A stretch of 64,000 nt of DNA from Tessaracoccus oleiagri (GTDB lineage: Bacteria > Actinomycetota > Actinomycetes > Propionibacteriales > Propionibacteriaceae): contig NZ_FNGP01000003.1 in NCBI RefSeq assembly GCF_900103275.1, forward strand, positions 496,001 through 560,000, read 5' to 3'. Shown in pieces: positions 37,743 to 47,505 of the stretch; position 1 is the stretch's first letter; each line of letters opens with the position of its first letter. The translations under genes and the position numbers were made by a program. The notes beneath the pieces are model-generated. The model saw only the letters and a list, made by a program, of their open reading frames with translations. It did no database searches and was not told where the DNA came from.

Positions 37743-38198
37743 ATGGACCACGACGAGCAGCCCCCGCCCGACGCGGTGGGGGAGGCGCTGAGGACCGCCA
37801 TGACCTCGATCGCGCGTTGGACCGCCCGCACGCACACGCGCGGGGAGGGCCCCACGCCGGGGGAGGTCTGGCTCCTGCAGCGGCTCGCTGCGACGGGAGC
37901 CCGGAGGATGGGCGAGCTCGCGGACCTCGGCCGCGTGGACCGGTCCACCATGACCGCGCAGGTCAAGCGGCTGGTGGAGCGCGGCTGGGCCGAGCGGGTC
38001 CCGGAGCCCTCCGACCGGCGCGCGGTCACGATCAGCATCACCGAAGCCGGCCGGGCCGCACTGCGGGAGGTGCTCACCCGCGAGAGCGGCGCCCTGGCGC
38101 GTGTGCTGCGCGACTGGCCGAGCGAGGACGTCGCACGGTTGGTCGACCTCCTGACCCGGTTCGCGCGCGCGGTGGACGAGGATCAGAGCAGTTCGTGA
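37743..38198 (+). CDS. MarR family transcriptional regulator
   Basis: The 151-residue winged-HTH regulator contains RRMGELADLGRVDRSTMTAQVKRLVERGWAERVPEPSDRRAVTISITEAGRAAL, including the DRR wing. Start ATG 37743 follows AAGGAAGGAG. The first 30 codons of a longer frame upstream are intergenic. It probably controls itself and the divergent YflT-like gene. Its end overlaps the S9 peptidase gene by 16 bases tail-to-tail. Confidence 0.9.
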   Translation: MDHDEQPPPDAVGEALRTAMTSIARWTARTHTRGEGPTPGEVWLLQRLAATGARRMGELADLGRVDRSTMTAQVKRLVERGWAERVPEPSDRRAVTISITEAGRAALREVLTRESGALARVLRDWPSEDVARLVDLLTRFARAVDEDQSSS

Positions 38199-40201
38199 CG
38201 CGCGGGTGGGCGACCGGCACGCGCCGCCTCGAGGAACTCCAGGACCACCTCGTACCAGACCTTCGCGTGCTGCGGCGTCAGGATCCAGTGGTTCTCGTCG
38301 GGGTAGTAGAGGAACCGGTGCCGGAGGGTGTCCGGCGGCCCGTCGTGGTTGCCGGTCAGGGCCCACCACAGCGCCAGGCCCTCACCGATCGGCACCCGGT
38401 AGTCCTTGTCGCCGTGGATCACGAGCATCGGCGTCTCGATGCGGTCGGCGAAGCGGTGCGGTGAGTACCGCTCCATCATCTCCGGAGTGAACTGCTCGCG
38501 CCAGAAGTGCGGCGCGTCAGTCGTGGCCGCGAACGCCGGGAGGTTCCACAGCGACGCGTGGGTCACGATCGCCTTGAACCGGTCCGTCTGCGTGGCGATC
38601 CAGTTCGCCATGTAGCCGCCGAACGAGCCGCCCATCATGATCGTCGATTCGCCGCTGACGTCGTCGCGCGCCTCGACCGCGTCGGTGAGCGCCATCACGT
38701 CGGTGTAGGGCTCGGCACCCCATCGCGCCCAGCCGCGCTGGATGTAGTCCCAGCCGTAGCCGGTGGACAGTGCGGGGTCGGGCAGCAGGACCGCCTGGCC
38801 CCGGGCCGCGAGCAACCACGGGCACCAGCGCCAACTCCAGGCGTTCCAGGAGCTGACCGGTCCGCCGTGCACCCAGAGGGCCAGGGGAGCGGGATGCTCG
38901 GGGGCGGCGCCCTCCGGGAGCACCAGCCAGCCCGGGACCCGGGTGCCGTCCTCGGCCAGGGTCTCCACCCGCTCCAGCCGGCCGGGCAGCGCGGGGTACT
39001 CCACGGGACCGGGCAGCGTGCGCGTCGCCCCCGAGACGACGTCGATGGCCACCACCTCGCCGGGGCAGTCGTGCGCGGAACGGACCGCGTAGAGGGTGCC
39101 GCCGTCCGGGTTGACGCGGACGCTGCTGAAGGCCCCCCGTTCGGTCAGCCGGCGCACGGCGCCGCCGGCGACGTCGATGGCGAAGACCGGCGCGTGGCCG
39201 TCCTCGTCCGCGGTGACGTACAGGGTCGAGCCGTCGGGGGAGAAGCACTCGGGGTGGCCCCAGCGATCCCATCCCTCGGCCAGCACCATGGACTCGCCGG
39301 AGTCCAGCCGGAAGAGGCGGAGCCGTTGCCGGTTGGCCCGCTCGGGCGTGGAGTGGTCCATCTCGACCGCCACCACCCCGCCACCGTCGCGCGTGAAGAC
39401 CGGCGCGTGGTAGCTGCGGTCGCGATCGCCCGCGACGGTCCGTCGTTCACCGCTGTCCACGTCGACGTGCACGAGCTCGGTGCGCCACTCACCGCGCGGC
39501 TCCTCGACGCGCCAGGGCACCACGACGCTGCGGCCGTCCGGGGCGAGCACGGCGTCGGTGATGGCGCGGCCCACGTCGCCGACGAGGTCCCGCACCTCCG
39601 CGATGCCGTCCCCGCCGGCCACCCCGACGCGCAGCCGGGTCGACTCGGGGCCGAGATCGTGGTCCCAGTACCGGACGCCGGCGGAGGCGTGCCAGAGGGC
39701 GGAGACCTTCTTGGTCCGGCGGTCCGCACGCTTCTTCGCATCCGCCTCGTCGTCAGTGACCCCGGCGTGCATCGTCACGCCCAGGACCACGGTGTCGGAG
39801 TCCGGTGCCGTGAGCACGTGCGAGAACCCGCCGTCGCGTCGCGTGAGGACGGACGCCTCGCCGCCCCGCGCCGGCAGTCGCCAGACCGCGGACACCGACT
39901 CGGCGGGCTTCTCGTCCCCCTCGGCGGGCACGTCGCGCTTCGAGCTGAACAGGATGGAGCCGTCGCGGGCGAAGGCGGACAGTGCCTCGCCCTTCACCGA
40001 CCTCGTCAGTCGGTGGGCGGGCAGCGCGCCGTTCGGGTCGACCTCCCACAACGCGGTCGTGTACGCCGTCCGGTCGGCGGCGAGACTGCTGACGGCCACG
40101 ACGAGGCGCTGCGCGTCGGGGCTCAGTGCCAGGTCGCCGAGCCGGGGGAGCGCGATGTACTGGTCGAGGTCCAGAAATGGCGAGTGGAGGGCATCTGTCA
40201 T
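38183..40201 (-). CDS. S9 family prolyl oligopeptidase-like serine peptidase
   Basis: The 672-residue cytoplasmic peptidase of the acylaminoacyl/dipeptidyl-peptidase type has an N-terminal beta-propeller (about residues 20-410, with repeats such as VTADEDGHAPVFAIDVAGG). A C-terminal alpha/beta hydrolase follows, with Ser526 in GGSFGGYMAN, an Asp in VIHGDKDYRVP, and a His in PDENHWI. There is no signal peptide. TAGGGT lies 7 bases before ATG 40201 (leaderless), which also argues against a GTG start at 40210. The substrate is unknown. Confidence 0.9.
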   Translation of the reverse strand: MTDALHSPFLDLDQYIALPRLGDLALSPDAQRLVVAVSSLAADRTAYTTALWEVDPNGALPAHRLTRSVKGEALSAFARDGSILFSSKRDVPAEGDEKPAESVSAVWRLPARGGEASVLTRRDGGFSHVLTAPDSDTVVLGVTMHAGVTDDEADAKKRADRRTKKVSALWHASAGVRYWDHDLGPESTRLRVGVAGGDGIAEVRDLVGDVGRAITDAVLAPDGRSVVVPWRVEEPRGEWRTELVHVDVDSGERRTVAGDRDRSYHAPVFTRDGGGVVAVEMDHSTPERANRQRLRLFRLDSGESMVLAEGWDRWGHPECFSPDGSTLYVTADEDGHAPVFAIDVAGGAVRRLTERGAFSSVRVNPDGGTLYAVRSAHDCPGEVVAIDVVSGATRTLPGPVEYPALPGRLERVETLAEDGTRVPGWLVLPEGAAPEHPAPLALWVHGGPVSSWNAWSWRWCPWLLAARGQAVLLPDPALSTGYGWDYIQRGWARWGAEPYTDVMALTDAVEARDDVSGESTIMMGGSFGGYMANWIATQTDRFKAIVTHASLWNLPAFAATTDAPHFWREQFTPEMMERYSPHRFADRIETPMLVIHGDKDYRVPIGEGLALWWALTGNHDGPPDTLRHRFLYYPDENHWILTPQHAKVWYEVVLEFLEAARAGRPPARHELL

Positions 40202-40240
40202 GCCCTCCACCCTATTGGCGCCGATGGTCGGCGACGCGGA

Positions 40241-41167
40241 TCACGCGGCCAGGTCGACCCGGGCCCGCATCTTCGACAGCGCGAGCCGCTCGATCTGCCG
40301 CACGCGCTCCGCGGTGATGCCCCAGTGGGCGCCGATGTCCGCCAGCTTCGCCTGACGGCCGTCGACGAGCCCGTACCGGCGGCGCACCACGTCGCGGGAG
40401 CGCTCGTCGAGCTCGCCCATCATCTCCTCGATGCGTGCGCGGTCGGCGACGTCGAGGACCATCTCGTCGGGTCCGGGGGAGACGTCGCGTGCGATCAGGT
40501 CGCCGAGCGAGGTGTCGCCGTCGGTGTCGACGGGGGCGTCCAGCGAGACGTGCTCGCGGGAGTAGCGGACGAGGTCCACGACGCGGGACTCCTCGAGGCC
40601 GAGTTCGGCGGCGATCTCGCCGAGCTCCGGGTCGCGACCGAGTTCGCGCTCGAGCGTGCGACGGACGGCGGAGACCTGGTTCACCTGCTCCGCGACGTGC
40701 ACGGGGAGGCGGACGATCCGGCCCTGCTGCGCGATGCCTCGCGAGATGGCCTGGCGCACCCACCACGTGGCATAGGTGGAGAACTTGAACCCCTTGGCGT
40801 AGTCGAACTTCTCCACGGCCCGGATCAGGCCGGTGTTGCCCTCCTGGATGAGGTCGAGGAGCGGCATCTGCGCGCGGCCGTACTTGCGGGCCACCGAGAC
40901 CACCAGCCGGAGGTTGGACTTCACGAAGCGGCGCATGGCGCGCTCGCCCTGCTCGGCGATGGCCCGGAGTTCGTCCTCGGTGGCGTCCGAGGTGGTCTCG
41001 ACCTCGCCCTCCAACACCTTCTCGGCGAAGAGCCCGGCCTCGATCTCGCGGGCCAGCTCGACCTCCTCGACGGCGCTCAGGAGTGGGGTCTTTGCGATTT
41101 CGTCCAGGTACTGGCCGACAGCGTCCTTTCCGTCGATGCCCTCGTAACGGCTTCGTGCGGTGCTCAT
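40241..41167 (-). CDS. sigB: RNA polymerase sigma factor, group 2 (SigB type)
   Basis: The 308-residue primary-like sigma factor has region 1.2 ([31 protein letters not shown]), region 2 ([57 protein letters not shown]), and regions 3 and 4 (GITAERVRQIERLALSKMR). It lacks the long acidic N-terminal extension of SigA, which is encoded divergently. The -10-recognition helix is nearly identical to SigA, so promoter sets overlap. An ECF-type promoter lies 34 bases before its ATG, and AAAGGAG precedes the start. Confidence 0.9.
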   Translation of the reverse strand: MSTARSRYEGIDGKDAVGQYLDEIAKTPLLSAVEEVELAREIEAGLFAEKVLEGEVETTSDATEDELRAIAEQGERAMRRFVKSNLRLVVSVARKYGRAQMPLLDLIQEGNTGLIRAVEKFDYAKGFKFSTYATWWVRQAISRGIAQQGRIVRLPVHVAEQVNQVSAVRRTLERELGRDPELGEIAAELGLEESRVVDLVRYSREHVSLDAPVDTDGDTSLGDLIARDVSPGPDEMVLDVADRARIEEMMGELDERSRDVVRRRYGLVDGRQAKLADIGAHWGITAERVRQIERLALSKMRARVDLAA

Positions 41168-41200
41168 AAAATGACTCCTTTCGCGGCCTACACCAGTTAC

Positions 41201-41226
41201 AACGCCCCGGTTCGTGGAAAAGTTCC
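41201..41226 (-). promoter_or_regulatory. ECF-type promoter (GGAAC-N18-GTTG) of sigB
   Basis: On the minus strand GGAAC (41226-41222) and GTT (41203-41201, then G) are separated by 18 bases, the same geometry as at clgR. Mycobacterial sigB is transcribed from such SigE/SigH-class promoters. The leader to the ATG would be about 27 bases. Confidence 0.7.
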
Positions 41227-41331
41227 AAAGCTTCCCGATTCATTTGAATCCGCCGGACGCGGGTGCAAAGATGGACGACGCGTCCCTTGACCGAAACGGG
41301 ACGTCGCTTGCCCAAAATCTGGAGGAAGACC

Positions 41332-42657
41332 GTGTCCGAGACCCCCCGCAAGGCCACACCCCGCTCCCGCAAGCCGGCTGCGGCGAAGTCCGGCACCGCG
41401 GCGAAGAGCACGACGACCAGGGCCGGGACCGCGGCGAAGCCGGCGACGCGACGCACGACCAAGGCCAAGGCCGCCGAGGAGGTCATCGAGGCCGGCGTCG
41501 AGCCGACGATCGCCCAGGCGGTCTCCGGCGAGGTCCCCATCGCCAAGGCCGACAAGGACGGCAACGACATCGTCATGACGGTAGGCGGCAAGAAGCGCTC
41601 GCTCGACGACGTCGACGACACGAGCTTCAACGAGGCCGAGGCCGCCGAGGAGGAGAAGGAACTCGTCGGGGGCGAGGACCAGGGCTTCGCCCTCTCGGAC
41701 TCCGACGACGCCGACGAACCCGAACAGCAGGTCGTCTCCGCGGGCGCCACCGCCGACCCCGTGAAGGACTACCTGAAGCAGATCGGCAAGGTCGCGCTGC
41801 TGAACGCCGTCGAGGAGGTCGAGCTCGCCAAGCGCATCGAGGCCGGCCTGTTCGCGGAGGAAGCGCTCGCCGACGAGGAGCACCCCCTCGACCCGGCCGA
41901 CGTCGACGACTACCACTGGATCATGGAGGACGGGAAGCGGGCCAAGAACCACCTGCTCGAGGCCAACCTCCGCCTGGTCGTGTCCCTCGCCAAGCGCTAC
42001 ACCGGCCGCGGCATGCTGTTCCTGGACCTCATCCAGGAGGGCAACCTCGGCCTCATCCGCGCGGTCGAGAAGTTCGACTACACCAAGGGCTACAAGTTCT
42101 CCACGTACGCGACGTGGTGGATCAAGCAGGCCATCACGCGTGCCATGGCCGACCAGGCCCGCACCATCCGCATCCCCGTGCACATGGTCGAGGTCATCAA
42201 CAAGCTCGCCCGCGTCCAGCGGCAGATGCTGCAGGACCTCGGCCGCGAACCCACCCCCGAGGAGCTCGCCGCAGAGCTCGACATGACCCCCGAGAAGGTC
42301 ATCGAGGTGCAGAAGTACGGCCGTGAACCGATCTCGCTGCACACGCCGCTCGGCGAGGACGGCGACTCGGAGTTCGGCGACCTCATCGAGGACTCCGAGG
42401 CCGTGGTCCCGGCCGACGCCGTCAACTTCACCCTGCTGCAGGAGCAGCTCAACGAGGTCCTCGACACGCTCTCGGAGCGCGAGGCCGGCGTGGTGAGCAT
42501 GCGCTTCGGCCTTACGGACGGCCAGCCCAAGACGCTCGACGAGATCGGCAAGGTCTACGGCGTGACCCGCGAGCGGATCCGCCAGATCGAGTCCAAGACG
42601 ATGAGCAAGCTGCGCCACCCGTCGCGCTCGCAGGTGCTGCGCGACTACCTCGACTGA
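41332..42657 (+). CDS. sigA: Principal RNA polymerase sigma factor SigA (RpoD/HrdB)
   Basis: This housekeeping sigma factor has 441 residues. A basic Lys/Ala/Thr-rich N-terminus ([25 protein letters not shown]) and an acidic stretch around residues 80-145 precede regions 1.2-4: [86 protein letters not shown], and [31 protein letters not shown]. The start is GTG 41332 behind GGAGGAAG; an upstream ATG at 41263 has no signal. It diverges from sigB across 164 bases. Confidence 0.96.
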   Translation: MSETPRKATPRSRKPAAAKSGTAAKSTTTRAGTAAKPATRRTTKAKAAEEVIEAGVEPTIAQAVSGEVPIAKADKDGNDIVMTVGGKKRSLDDVDDTSFNEAEAAEEEKELVGGEDQGFALSDSDDADEPEQQVVSAGATADPVKDYLKQIGKVALLNAVEEVELAKRIEAGLFAEEALADEEHPLDPADVDDYHWIMEDGKRAKNHLLEANLRLVVSLAKRYTGRGMLFLDLIQEGNLGLIRAVEKFDYTKGYKFSTYATWWIKQAITRAMADQARTIRIPVHMVEVINKLARVQRQMLQDLGREPTPEELAAELDMTPEKVIEVQKYGREPISLHTPLGEDGDSEFGDLIEDSEAVVPADAVNFTLLQEQLNEVLDTLSEREAGVVSMRFGLTDGQPKTLDEIGKVYGVTRERIRQIESKTMSKLRHPSRSQVLRDYLD

Positions 42658-42681
42658 CCTGCCACCCCTCGCATCGCGGCC

Positions 42682-43413
42682 TCAGTCCCTCGCATGGCGA
42701 CGGACGAAAGCCGCGATGATGTCGTTGCTGGCGGTGCCGACGTCGGCACCCTGCGCCCAGGCGATCGTCTCCTCGAACTCCTCCTCCGGGTAGTAGCCCA
42801 TGGTCCGGTAGGCGATGAGCCGTGCCACCAGGCTCGCCGAGTCGATCTCCGGGTGGAACTGCGCGGCGTAAACGTTGTCGCCGAAGCGCACCAGTTGGTG
42901 CGGGGAACGTTCGCCCGTCGCCAGCACGACCGCTCCCTCCGGCAGTACGCTCACGGCCTCCTTGTGGCCGGTGAACGCGCCGAAGCGGTCCGGGCTGTCG
43001 GCGAGCATCGGGTCGGCCCTGCCCTCCTCGGTGAGGGTGATCCAGGGCGACGAGGGTGCCTCGCCGAACTCGCGGCCCACCACCCCGCCGGTGACACCGG
43101 CGAGCACCCCCATGCCGTAGCAGAGCCCGAGGTAGGGGAAGTCGTCCTCCACGGCCTGCCGGGTGACGGCGAAGAGGTCCGCCTCGACACGCAACTGCAG
43201 GTCGTCCTTGGAGCTGTCGGAGACGTTGTACGGCCCGCCCCCGATGAAGATCCCCGAGTAGCGGGACAGGTCCACGTGGCCGAGCTCGACGCGGTCCAGC
43301 CGGCGCTGCTCGACGTCGGACACGTCGACGCGGCCGAAACGCGCGACGTCGACGAGCTCCCGTTCCGCCTCGATGTCCTCGGGCCGGTGGCTCAACAGGA
43401 GAAATGGCTTCAC
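42682..43413 (-). CDS. Class I glutamine amidotransferase-like protein
   Basis: The 243-residue GMP-synthase-like glutaminase domain has nucleophile Cys98 (LGLCYGMGVLAG), His187 and Glu189 (AAQFHPEID), and the oxyanion GGGPYN. No synthetase domain is attached. It starts at GTG 43413 behind GGAGG, and the GTGA overlaps the stop of the YbdK-type ligase, so the two are translationally coupled. Such proteins release ammonia from glutamine or hydrolyse gamma-glutamyl compounds. With the ligase it may process a gamma-glutamyl amide (inference). Confidence 0.85.
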   Translation of the reverse strand: MKPFLLLSHRPEDIEAERELVDVARFGRVDVSDVEQRRLDRVELGHVDLSRYSGIFIGGGPYNVSDSSKDDLQLRVEADLFAVTRQAVEDDFPYLGLCYGMGVLAGVTGGVVGREFGEAPSSPWITLTEEGRADPMLADSPDRFGAFTGHKEAVSVLPEGAVVLATGERSPHQLVRFGDNVYAAQFHPEIDSASLVARLIAYRTMGYYPEEEFEETIAWAQGADVGTASNDIIAAFVRRHARD

Positions 43414-44549
43414 TTCGCCTCCAAGAAGTCGGGAACACCGGCCGCCGCCTCGTCCACGGCGCTGCGCGTGACGGCCTCGGTGCTGCCCGTAGCCTCCCAC
43501 ACGCGCCGCTGCCGGACGTAACTCGGACCGCGCGCCGCGAGCGTCCGCACCCGCTCCAGCTCCTCCGAGCAACCGAGTTCCTCGGCGATCGGCTCCAGCT
43601 GCGTGACCCAGTGCTCCAGGCCCTCGCGCATTCCGACCGTGCCCTGCTCCGGCCGCGGCGTCATCACCTCCGCGCCCAACCCGTAGCGGGCGGCGCGCCA
43701 CTTGTTCTCGCGCATGAGCCAGTGGGGCAGTCGCCACACGGGTTCGCCGACCTCCCAGGCGCGGGACACCCGCTCGACGATGCACTGGTCGAAGGCTGCC
43801 ACGGCACCGATCTCCCAGGTGGTCGGGGGCGCGTCCATCAGGCGGTTCTCCACGGTGCCGAGCAGGGACGGGCGCACGTCCCAGCGGATCTCGCCCGGCA
43901 CCTCGATCATCCCGGACCGCTTCAGCTCGTCGACGTAGTCCTCGTACTCCGCCCAGTCGGCCATGCGGTAGGGCGGCCCGTTCGTGGACAGCTGCTGGAA
44001 GAACATGGTCCGCTGCGACGCGAAGCCGGTGTCCTCCCCACGCCAGAAGGGCGACGAGGCGGTCAGCGCGATGAAGTAGCAACTGAGCCGGGCCAACGCC
44101 ATCACGATCGTGAGGGACTTCTCGCGGTCGTCCACGCCGACGTGGACGTGGAGTCCGTTGATGGCCATCTGCCGGCCCCACCAGGCGTTGCGCTCCGCGA
44201 CCCTCGCGTAGCGCTCCTTCTCCCGCGGCTGCTGCCGCTCCGGGTCACCGAAGGGATGCGACCCGATGGGGAGGACGGCCAGCCCGTGCGGGTCCAGCCA
44301 CTCCATCGCCTGCTCCTGGAGGCGGCGCATCTCCTTCTCGGCGTCGGCGACGCGGTGGTGCACCCCCGTCACGAGCTCGATCATGGAGTCCAGGTACTCC
44401 CCGCGGATGGGGCCGTGCTCCGGGTCCTCCACCCGTTCGAGCACGACCGCGGCGCCCGGCACCTGCTCCAGGGTGCGCTGGTCGACGATGGCCATCTCCC
44501 ACTCGATGCCGACGGTGGACTGCTCCGACGCTCCGAATTCGACGCCCAT
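43410..44549 (-). CDS. YbdK-type carboxylate-amine ligase (glutamate-cysteine ligase family 2)
   Basis: The 379-residue ATP-grasp-like ligase of the GCS2 family has STVGIEWEMAIVDQRTLEQV, GEYLDSMIELVTGVHHRVADAEKEM, HPFGDPERQQP and INGLHVHVGVDDREKSLTIVMAL, the metal- and substrate-binding strands. Family members have weak glutamate-cysteine ligase activity, and actinobacterial relatives include EgtA of ergothioneine synthesis. No other egt or mycothiol gene is next to it. ATG 44549 follows GAGAGGAG. It is the first gene of a two-gene operon with the amidotransferase. Confidence 0.87.
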   Translation of the reverse strand: MGVEFGASEQSTVGIEWEMAIVDQRTLEQVPGAAVVLERVEDPEHGPIRGEYLDSMIELVTGVHHRVADAEKEMRRLQEQAMEWLDPHGLAVLPIGSHPFGDPERQQPREKERYARVAERNAWWGRQMAINGLHVHVGVDDREKSLTIVMALARLSCYFIALTASSPFWRGEDTGFASQRTMFFQQLSTNGPPYRMADWAEYEDYVDELKRSGMIEVPGEIRWDVRPSLLGTVENRLMDAPPTTWEIGAVAAFDQCIVERVSRAWEVGEPVWRLPHWLMRENKWRAARYGLGAEVMTPRPEQGTVGMREGLEHWVTQLEPIAEELGCSEELERVRTLAARGPSYVRQRRVWEATGSTEAVTRSAVDEAAAGVPDFLEAK

Positions 44550-44636
44550 GGTGGTGTCTCCTCTCTGGGATCCTGCGCTCCACCGTCCCCCTGACGCACT
44601 ACGCTGGTCGGGCGAGACGTACAGGGAAGGTGCGAG

Positions 44637-45827
44637 ATGAATCTGTTGGAACGCGCGGAGTTGGCTCCTGCTGATCCTATTCTGGGCCTCACCGAGGCCT
44701 TCAACAACGACGGACGCTCGGACAAGGTGAACCTGGGCGTGGGCGTGTACCTCGACGAGGGCGGCAAGGTGCCGCTGATGGAGGCCGTCCGCGAGGCCGA
44801 GCAGCGCATCGTCGCGGAGGCCAAGCCGCACGCCTACCTGCCCATCGACGGGCTGCCCGCCTTCCGCGACGAGATCCGGAAGCTGGTGTTCGGCGCCGAC
44901 GCCCCCGTGCTCGAGCGCACCGCCACCGTCCAGGCGGTCGCCGGGACCGGCGCCCTCAAGGTGGGCGCGGACTTCCTGCGGCAGCTGAACCCCTCGGCCA
45001 CCGTGCTCATCTCCGACCCGAGCTGGGAGAACCACCGCGCGCTGTTCACCCGCGCCGGGTTCAAGGTCGACACCTACCGCTACTACGACGCGGAGTCCCG
45101 GGGCGTCGACCTGGAGGGCATGCTCGCCGACCTCCGTGGCGCGGCCGAGGGCACCATCGTCGTGCTCCACCCGTGCTGCCACAACCCCACCGGCTACGAC
45201 CTCACCCCCGAGCAGTGGGACCGCGTCGTCGAGGTGGTCGCCGAACGCGGGCTGTTCGCGTTCGTCGACATGGCCTACCAGGGCTTCGCGGCCGGGCTGG
45301 CCGAGGACGGCGCGCTCGTCGGCAAGTTCGTCCAGTCCGGGCTGCCGTTCATCGTGGGCACGTCGTACTCGAAGACCTTCGGCCTCTACGGGCAGCGCAT
45401 CGGCTCGCTCTCCGTGGTCGGGGCCAGCGCCGACGAGGCCCGACGGGTGCTGAGCCAGCTCAAGATCGTCATCCGCACGAACTACTCGAACCCGCCCGCG
45501 CACGGCGCCAAGATCGTCGCCGGCGTCCTCGCCGACCCCGCCCTCCGCGGCGTGTGGGAGGACGAGTTGGCCAAGATGCGCAACCGGATCGCCCTGCTGC
45601 GCAAGGACCTGGTCAAGGGCCTCGAGGCGCAGGGCGTGACCGACATGGGCTTCATCGCCGAGCAGCGCGGCATGTTCAGCTACTCCGGGCTCACCACGCA
45701 CCAGATGGTCCGCCTCCGCGAGGAGTTCGGCATCTACGGCACCGATGCGGGCCGCATGTGCGTGGCCGCCCTGAACGCCGACAACGTTGGCCGGGTGGCC
45801 AAGGCGATCGCGGCGGTCAGGAGCTGA
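44637..45827 (+). CDS. Aspartate/aromatic aminotransferase
   Basis: The 396-residue PLP enzyme is of the AspC/TyrB subgroup (class Ib). PLP lysine K246 is in SYSKTFGLYGQRIGSL. VNLGVGVYLDEGGKVPLMEAVREAEQRI, HPCCHNPTGYDLTPEQWD and IYGTDAGRMCVAALNADN are typical. This subgroup is common in proteobacteria; actinobacteria more often use a different AspC subgroup. TACGCT at 44600-44605 and GGGAAGG before the ATG are likely signals. Its last 11 bases overlap recD tail-to-tail. Confidence 0.92.
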   Translation: MNLLERAELAPADPILGLTEAFNNDGRSDKVNLGVGVYLDEGGKVPLMEAVREAEQRIVAEAKPHAYLPIDGLPAFRDEIRKLVFGADAPVLERTATVQAVAGTGALKVGADFLRQLNPSATVLISDPSWENHRALFTRAGFKVDTYRYYDAESRGVDLEGMLADLRGAAEGTIVVLHPCCHNPTGYDLTPEQWDRVVEVVAERGLFAFVDMAYQGFAAGLAEDGALVGKFVQSGLPFIVGTSYSKTFGLYGQRIGSLSVVGASADEARRVLSQLKIVIRTNYSNPPAHGAKIVAGVLADPALRGVWEDELAKMRNRIALLRKDLVKGLEAQGVTDMGFIAEQRGMFSYSGLTTHQMVRLREEFGIYGTDAGRMCVAALNADNVGRVAKAIAAVRS

Positions 45828-47505
45828 CGGCGAGCCCCGACGCCCGTCGCACGGGAGTGGCCACCGCCTCCGCGAAGGCCTCGCGCGAGCCGTAGATCCT
45901 CAGCCCCGTGCGGGCGCGGGTCACGGCGGTGTACACGAGTTCGCGGGTGGCCAGGGGCGAGCCCGGCGGGGGGAGCACGACGCTCACCGTGTCGTACTGC
46001 CCGCCCTGCGCCTTGTGGATCGTCATCGCGTGCAGGTCGCTCGCGTCGTCCAGCAGGACCGGCGGCACGAGCGTCGGCTCCCTGCCTTGGTCGATGGCCG
46101 CCACGAGTTCGCCGTCGCGTGCGACGATGACCGCGACGTCCCCGTTGCTGAAGGTCTCGGTGTTCTGCGTGAGCAGCAACGGCTGCCCGACGTAGTGGCG
46201 CGCCATGCCGTACTCCGGCAGTTCGGCGGCGATCACGTCGCGGGCCGCCCTGGCCCAGCCCTGCACCCCGTAGTGGCCGACGCGGTGCGCGCAGAGCACC
46301 CGGTGACGGTTCATCGCGTCCAGCGCCGCCCGCGCGTCGCCCGCTCCGGCGGCGGTCACGACCGCGCGGGCCGTACCGACCACGTCGGACCGGAACAGCG
46401 GTTGGCCGGCGATGCTGTGCCCGTCGAAGTCGTGCCACGTGATGGCGGTGGCGCCGTCGATCACCTCCAGCGCCCCCTTCGTGTCACCGGCGTCGATGGC
46501 GTCGGCCAGCGCGGTGATGTCGGGCTGGCTGCGCCGGTTGGTGCGCAGCTCGACGACCGAGCCCAGCTGCAGCAGCGACGGGTTTGCGACGATGTCGGCG
46601 AGCACGGCGCCGGCCTCGACGGAACGCAGCTGGTGGGGGTCGCCCACGAGGACGAGCCTGGTGTCCGGGCCGACCGCTTCGAGGAGCGATGCCATGTGCT
46701 CGAGCGAGACCATGGAGGTCTCGTCGACGACGACGACGTCGTAGGGGAGCGGATTGCCGGCGTGGTACGTGGCGTCCGTGCCGCGCACCCGCTTGCCGAG
46801 GATGCGGTGGAGCGTGCCGGAGTGGAGTTCCGAGACGGCGCCCGGCTCCAGGTGCGCGCCCACCGCCTCGTCGAGCTGGCGCGCCGCCTTGCCCGTCGGA
46901 GCCGCGAGCGCCGCAGAGACAGGCCGCCGCCGGCCGAGGGAGTTGATGATGCGCACGACGGTGGTGGTCTTGCCGGTACCAGGGCCGCCGGTGATGACGC
47001 TGGTCCGGTGCCGCAGGGCGGCCGCGACGGCGCGGTCCTGCTGCTCGTCGGGGTCCCCACCGCCCGGGAGCACGGTGAACCCTTCGTCCAGCGGCAACTC
47101 GCGGCGACGCGCGAGTGCCCGGGCCACCGCCCGCTCCTGGCGGTGGAAGCGCGTGAGGTACAGCCGACCGTCGACGAACGTGAACGGGCCACCGTCAGCG
47201 ACGGCGGCGGACGCGGCGACGACGTCGTGCCAGGAGGCCGGATCGGGCCACTCCAGGGCGGACTCGGGCTGTTCGGCGCCCTCCTCCGCGTCGAGACCGG
47301 CCTTGAGCAGCGGCGCCTCGGCCAGCGGCAGGCAGACGGAGCCGTGCCGCAGCTCACGGGTGGCGAGCGCGAACGCGAGGAGCGCGTCCTCGTGCTCGTC
47401 GCGCGCGGTCATGCGACGGGCCAGGTGGAAGTCCGCCGGCGAGATCATCCCGGCCTCCGCGAACGTGCGCAGCTTGCCCTCGGCTGCGATGGGAACCTCA
47501 TGCAT
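45817..47505 (-). CDS. recD: Exodeoxyribonuclease V subunit alpha (RecD)
   Basis: RecD is the 5'-3' helicase of RecBCD. The 562-residue product has Walker A GGPGTGKTTTVVRI, VVVDETSMVSLEHM (motif II), and C-terminal AMTIHKAQGGQYDTVSVVLPP plus ELVYTAVTRAR. ATG 47505 has GGGAGG before it and overlaps the recB stop by 8 bases. It is the last gene of recC-recB-recD. Confidence 0.95.
   Translation of the reverse strand: MHEVPIAAEGKLRTFAEAGMISPADFHLARRMTARDEHEDALLAFALATRELRHGSVCLPLAEAPLLKAGLDAEEGAEQPESALEWPDPASWHDVVAASAAVADGGPFTFVDGRLYLTRFHRQERAVARALARRRELPLDEGFTVLPGGGDPDEQQDRAVAAALRHRTSVITGGPGTGKTTTVVRIINSLGRRRPVSAALAAPTGKAARQLDEAVGAHLEPGAVSELHSGTLHRILGKRVRGTDATYHAGNPLPYDVVVVDETSMVSLEHMASLLEAVGPDTRLVLVGDPHQLRSVEAGAVLADIVANPSLLQLGSVVELRTNRRSQPDITALADAIDAGDTKGALEVIDGATAITWHDFDGHSIAGQPLFRSDVVGTARAVVTAAGAGDARAALDAMNRHRVLCAHRVGHYGVQGWARAARDVIAAELPEYGMARHYVGQPLLLTQNTETFSNGDVAVIVARDGELVAAIDQGREPTLVPPVLLDDASDLHAMTIHKAQGGQYDTVSVVLPPPGSPLATRELVYTAVTRARTGLRIYGSREAFAEAVATPVRRASGLAVSS

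Noticed and set aside
38507-41290. A 927-codon plus-strand frame opposite the S9 peptidase and sigB
   Set aside because: It lacks motifs and start signals. The peptidase and sigma factor on the other strand are unambiguous.
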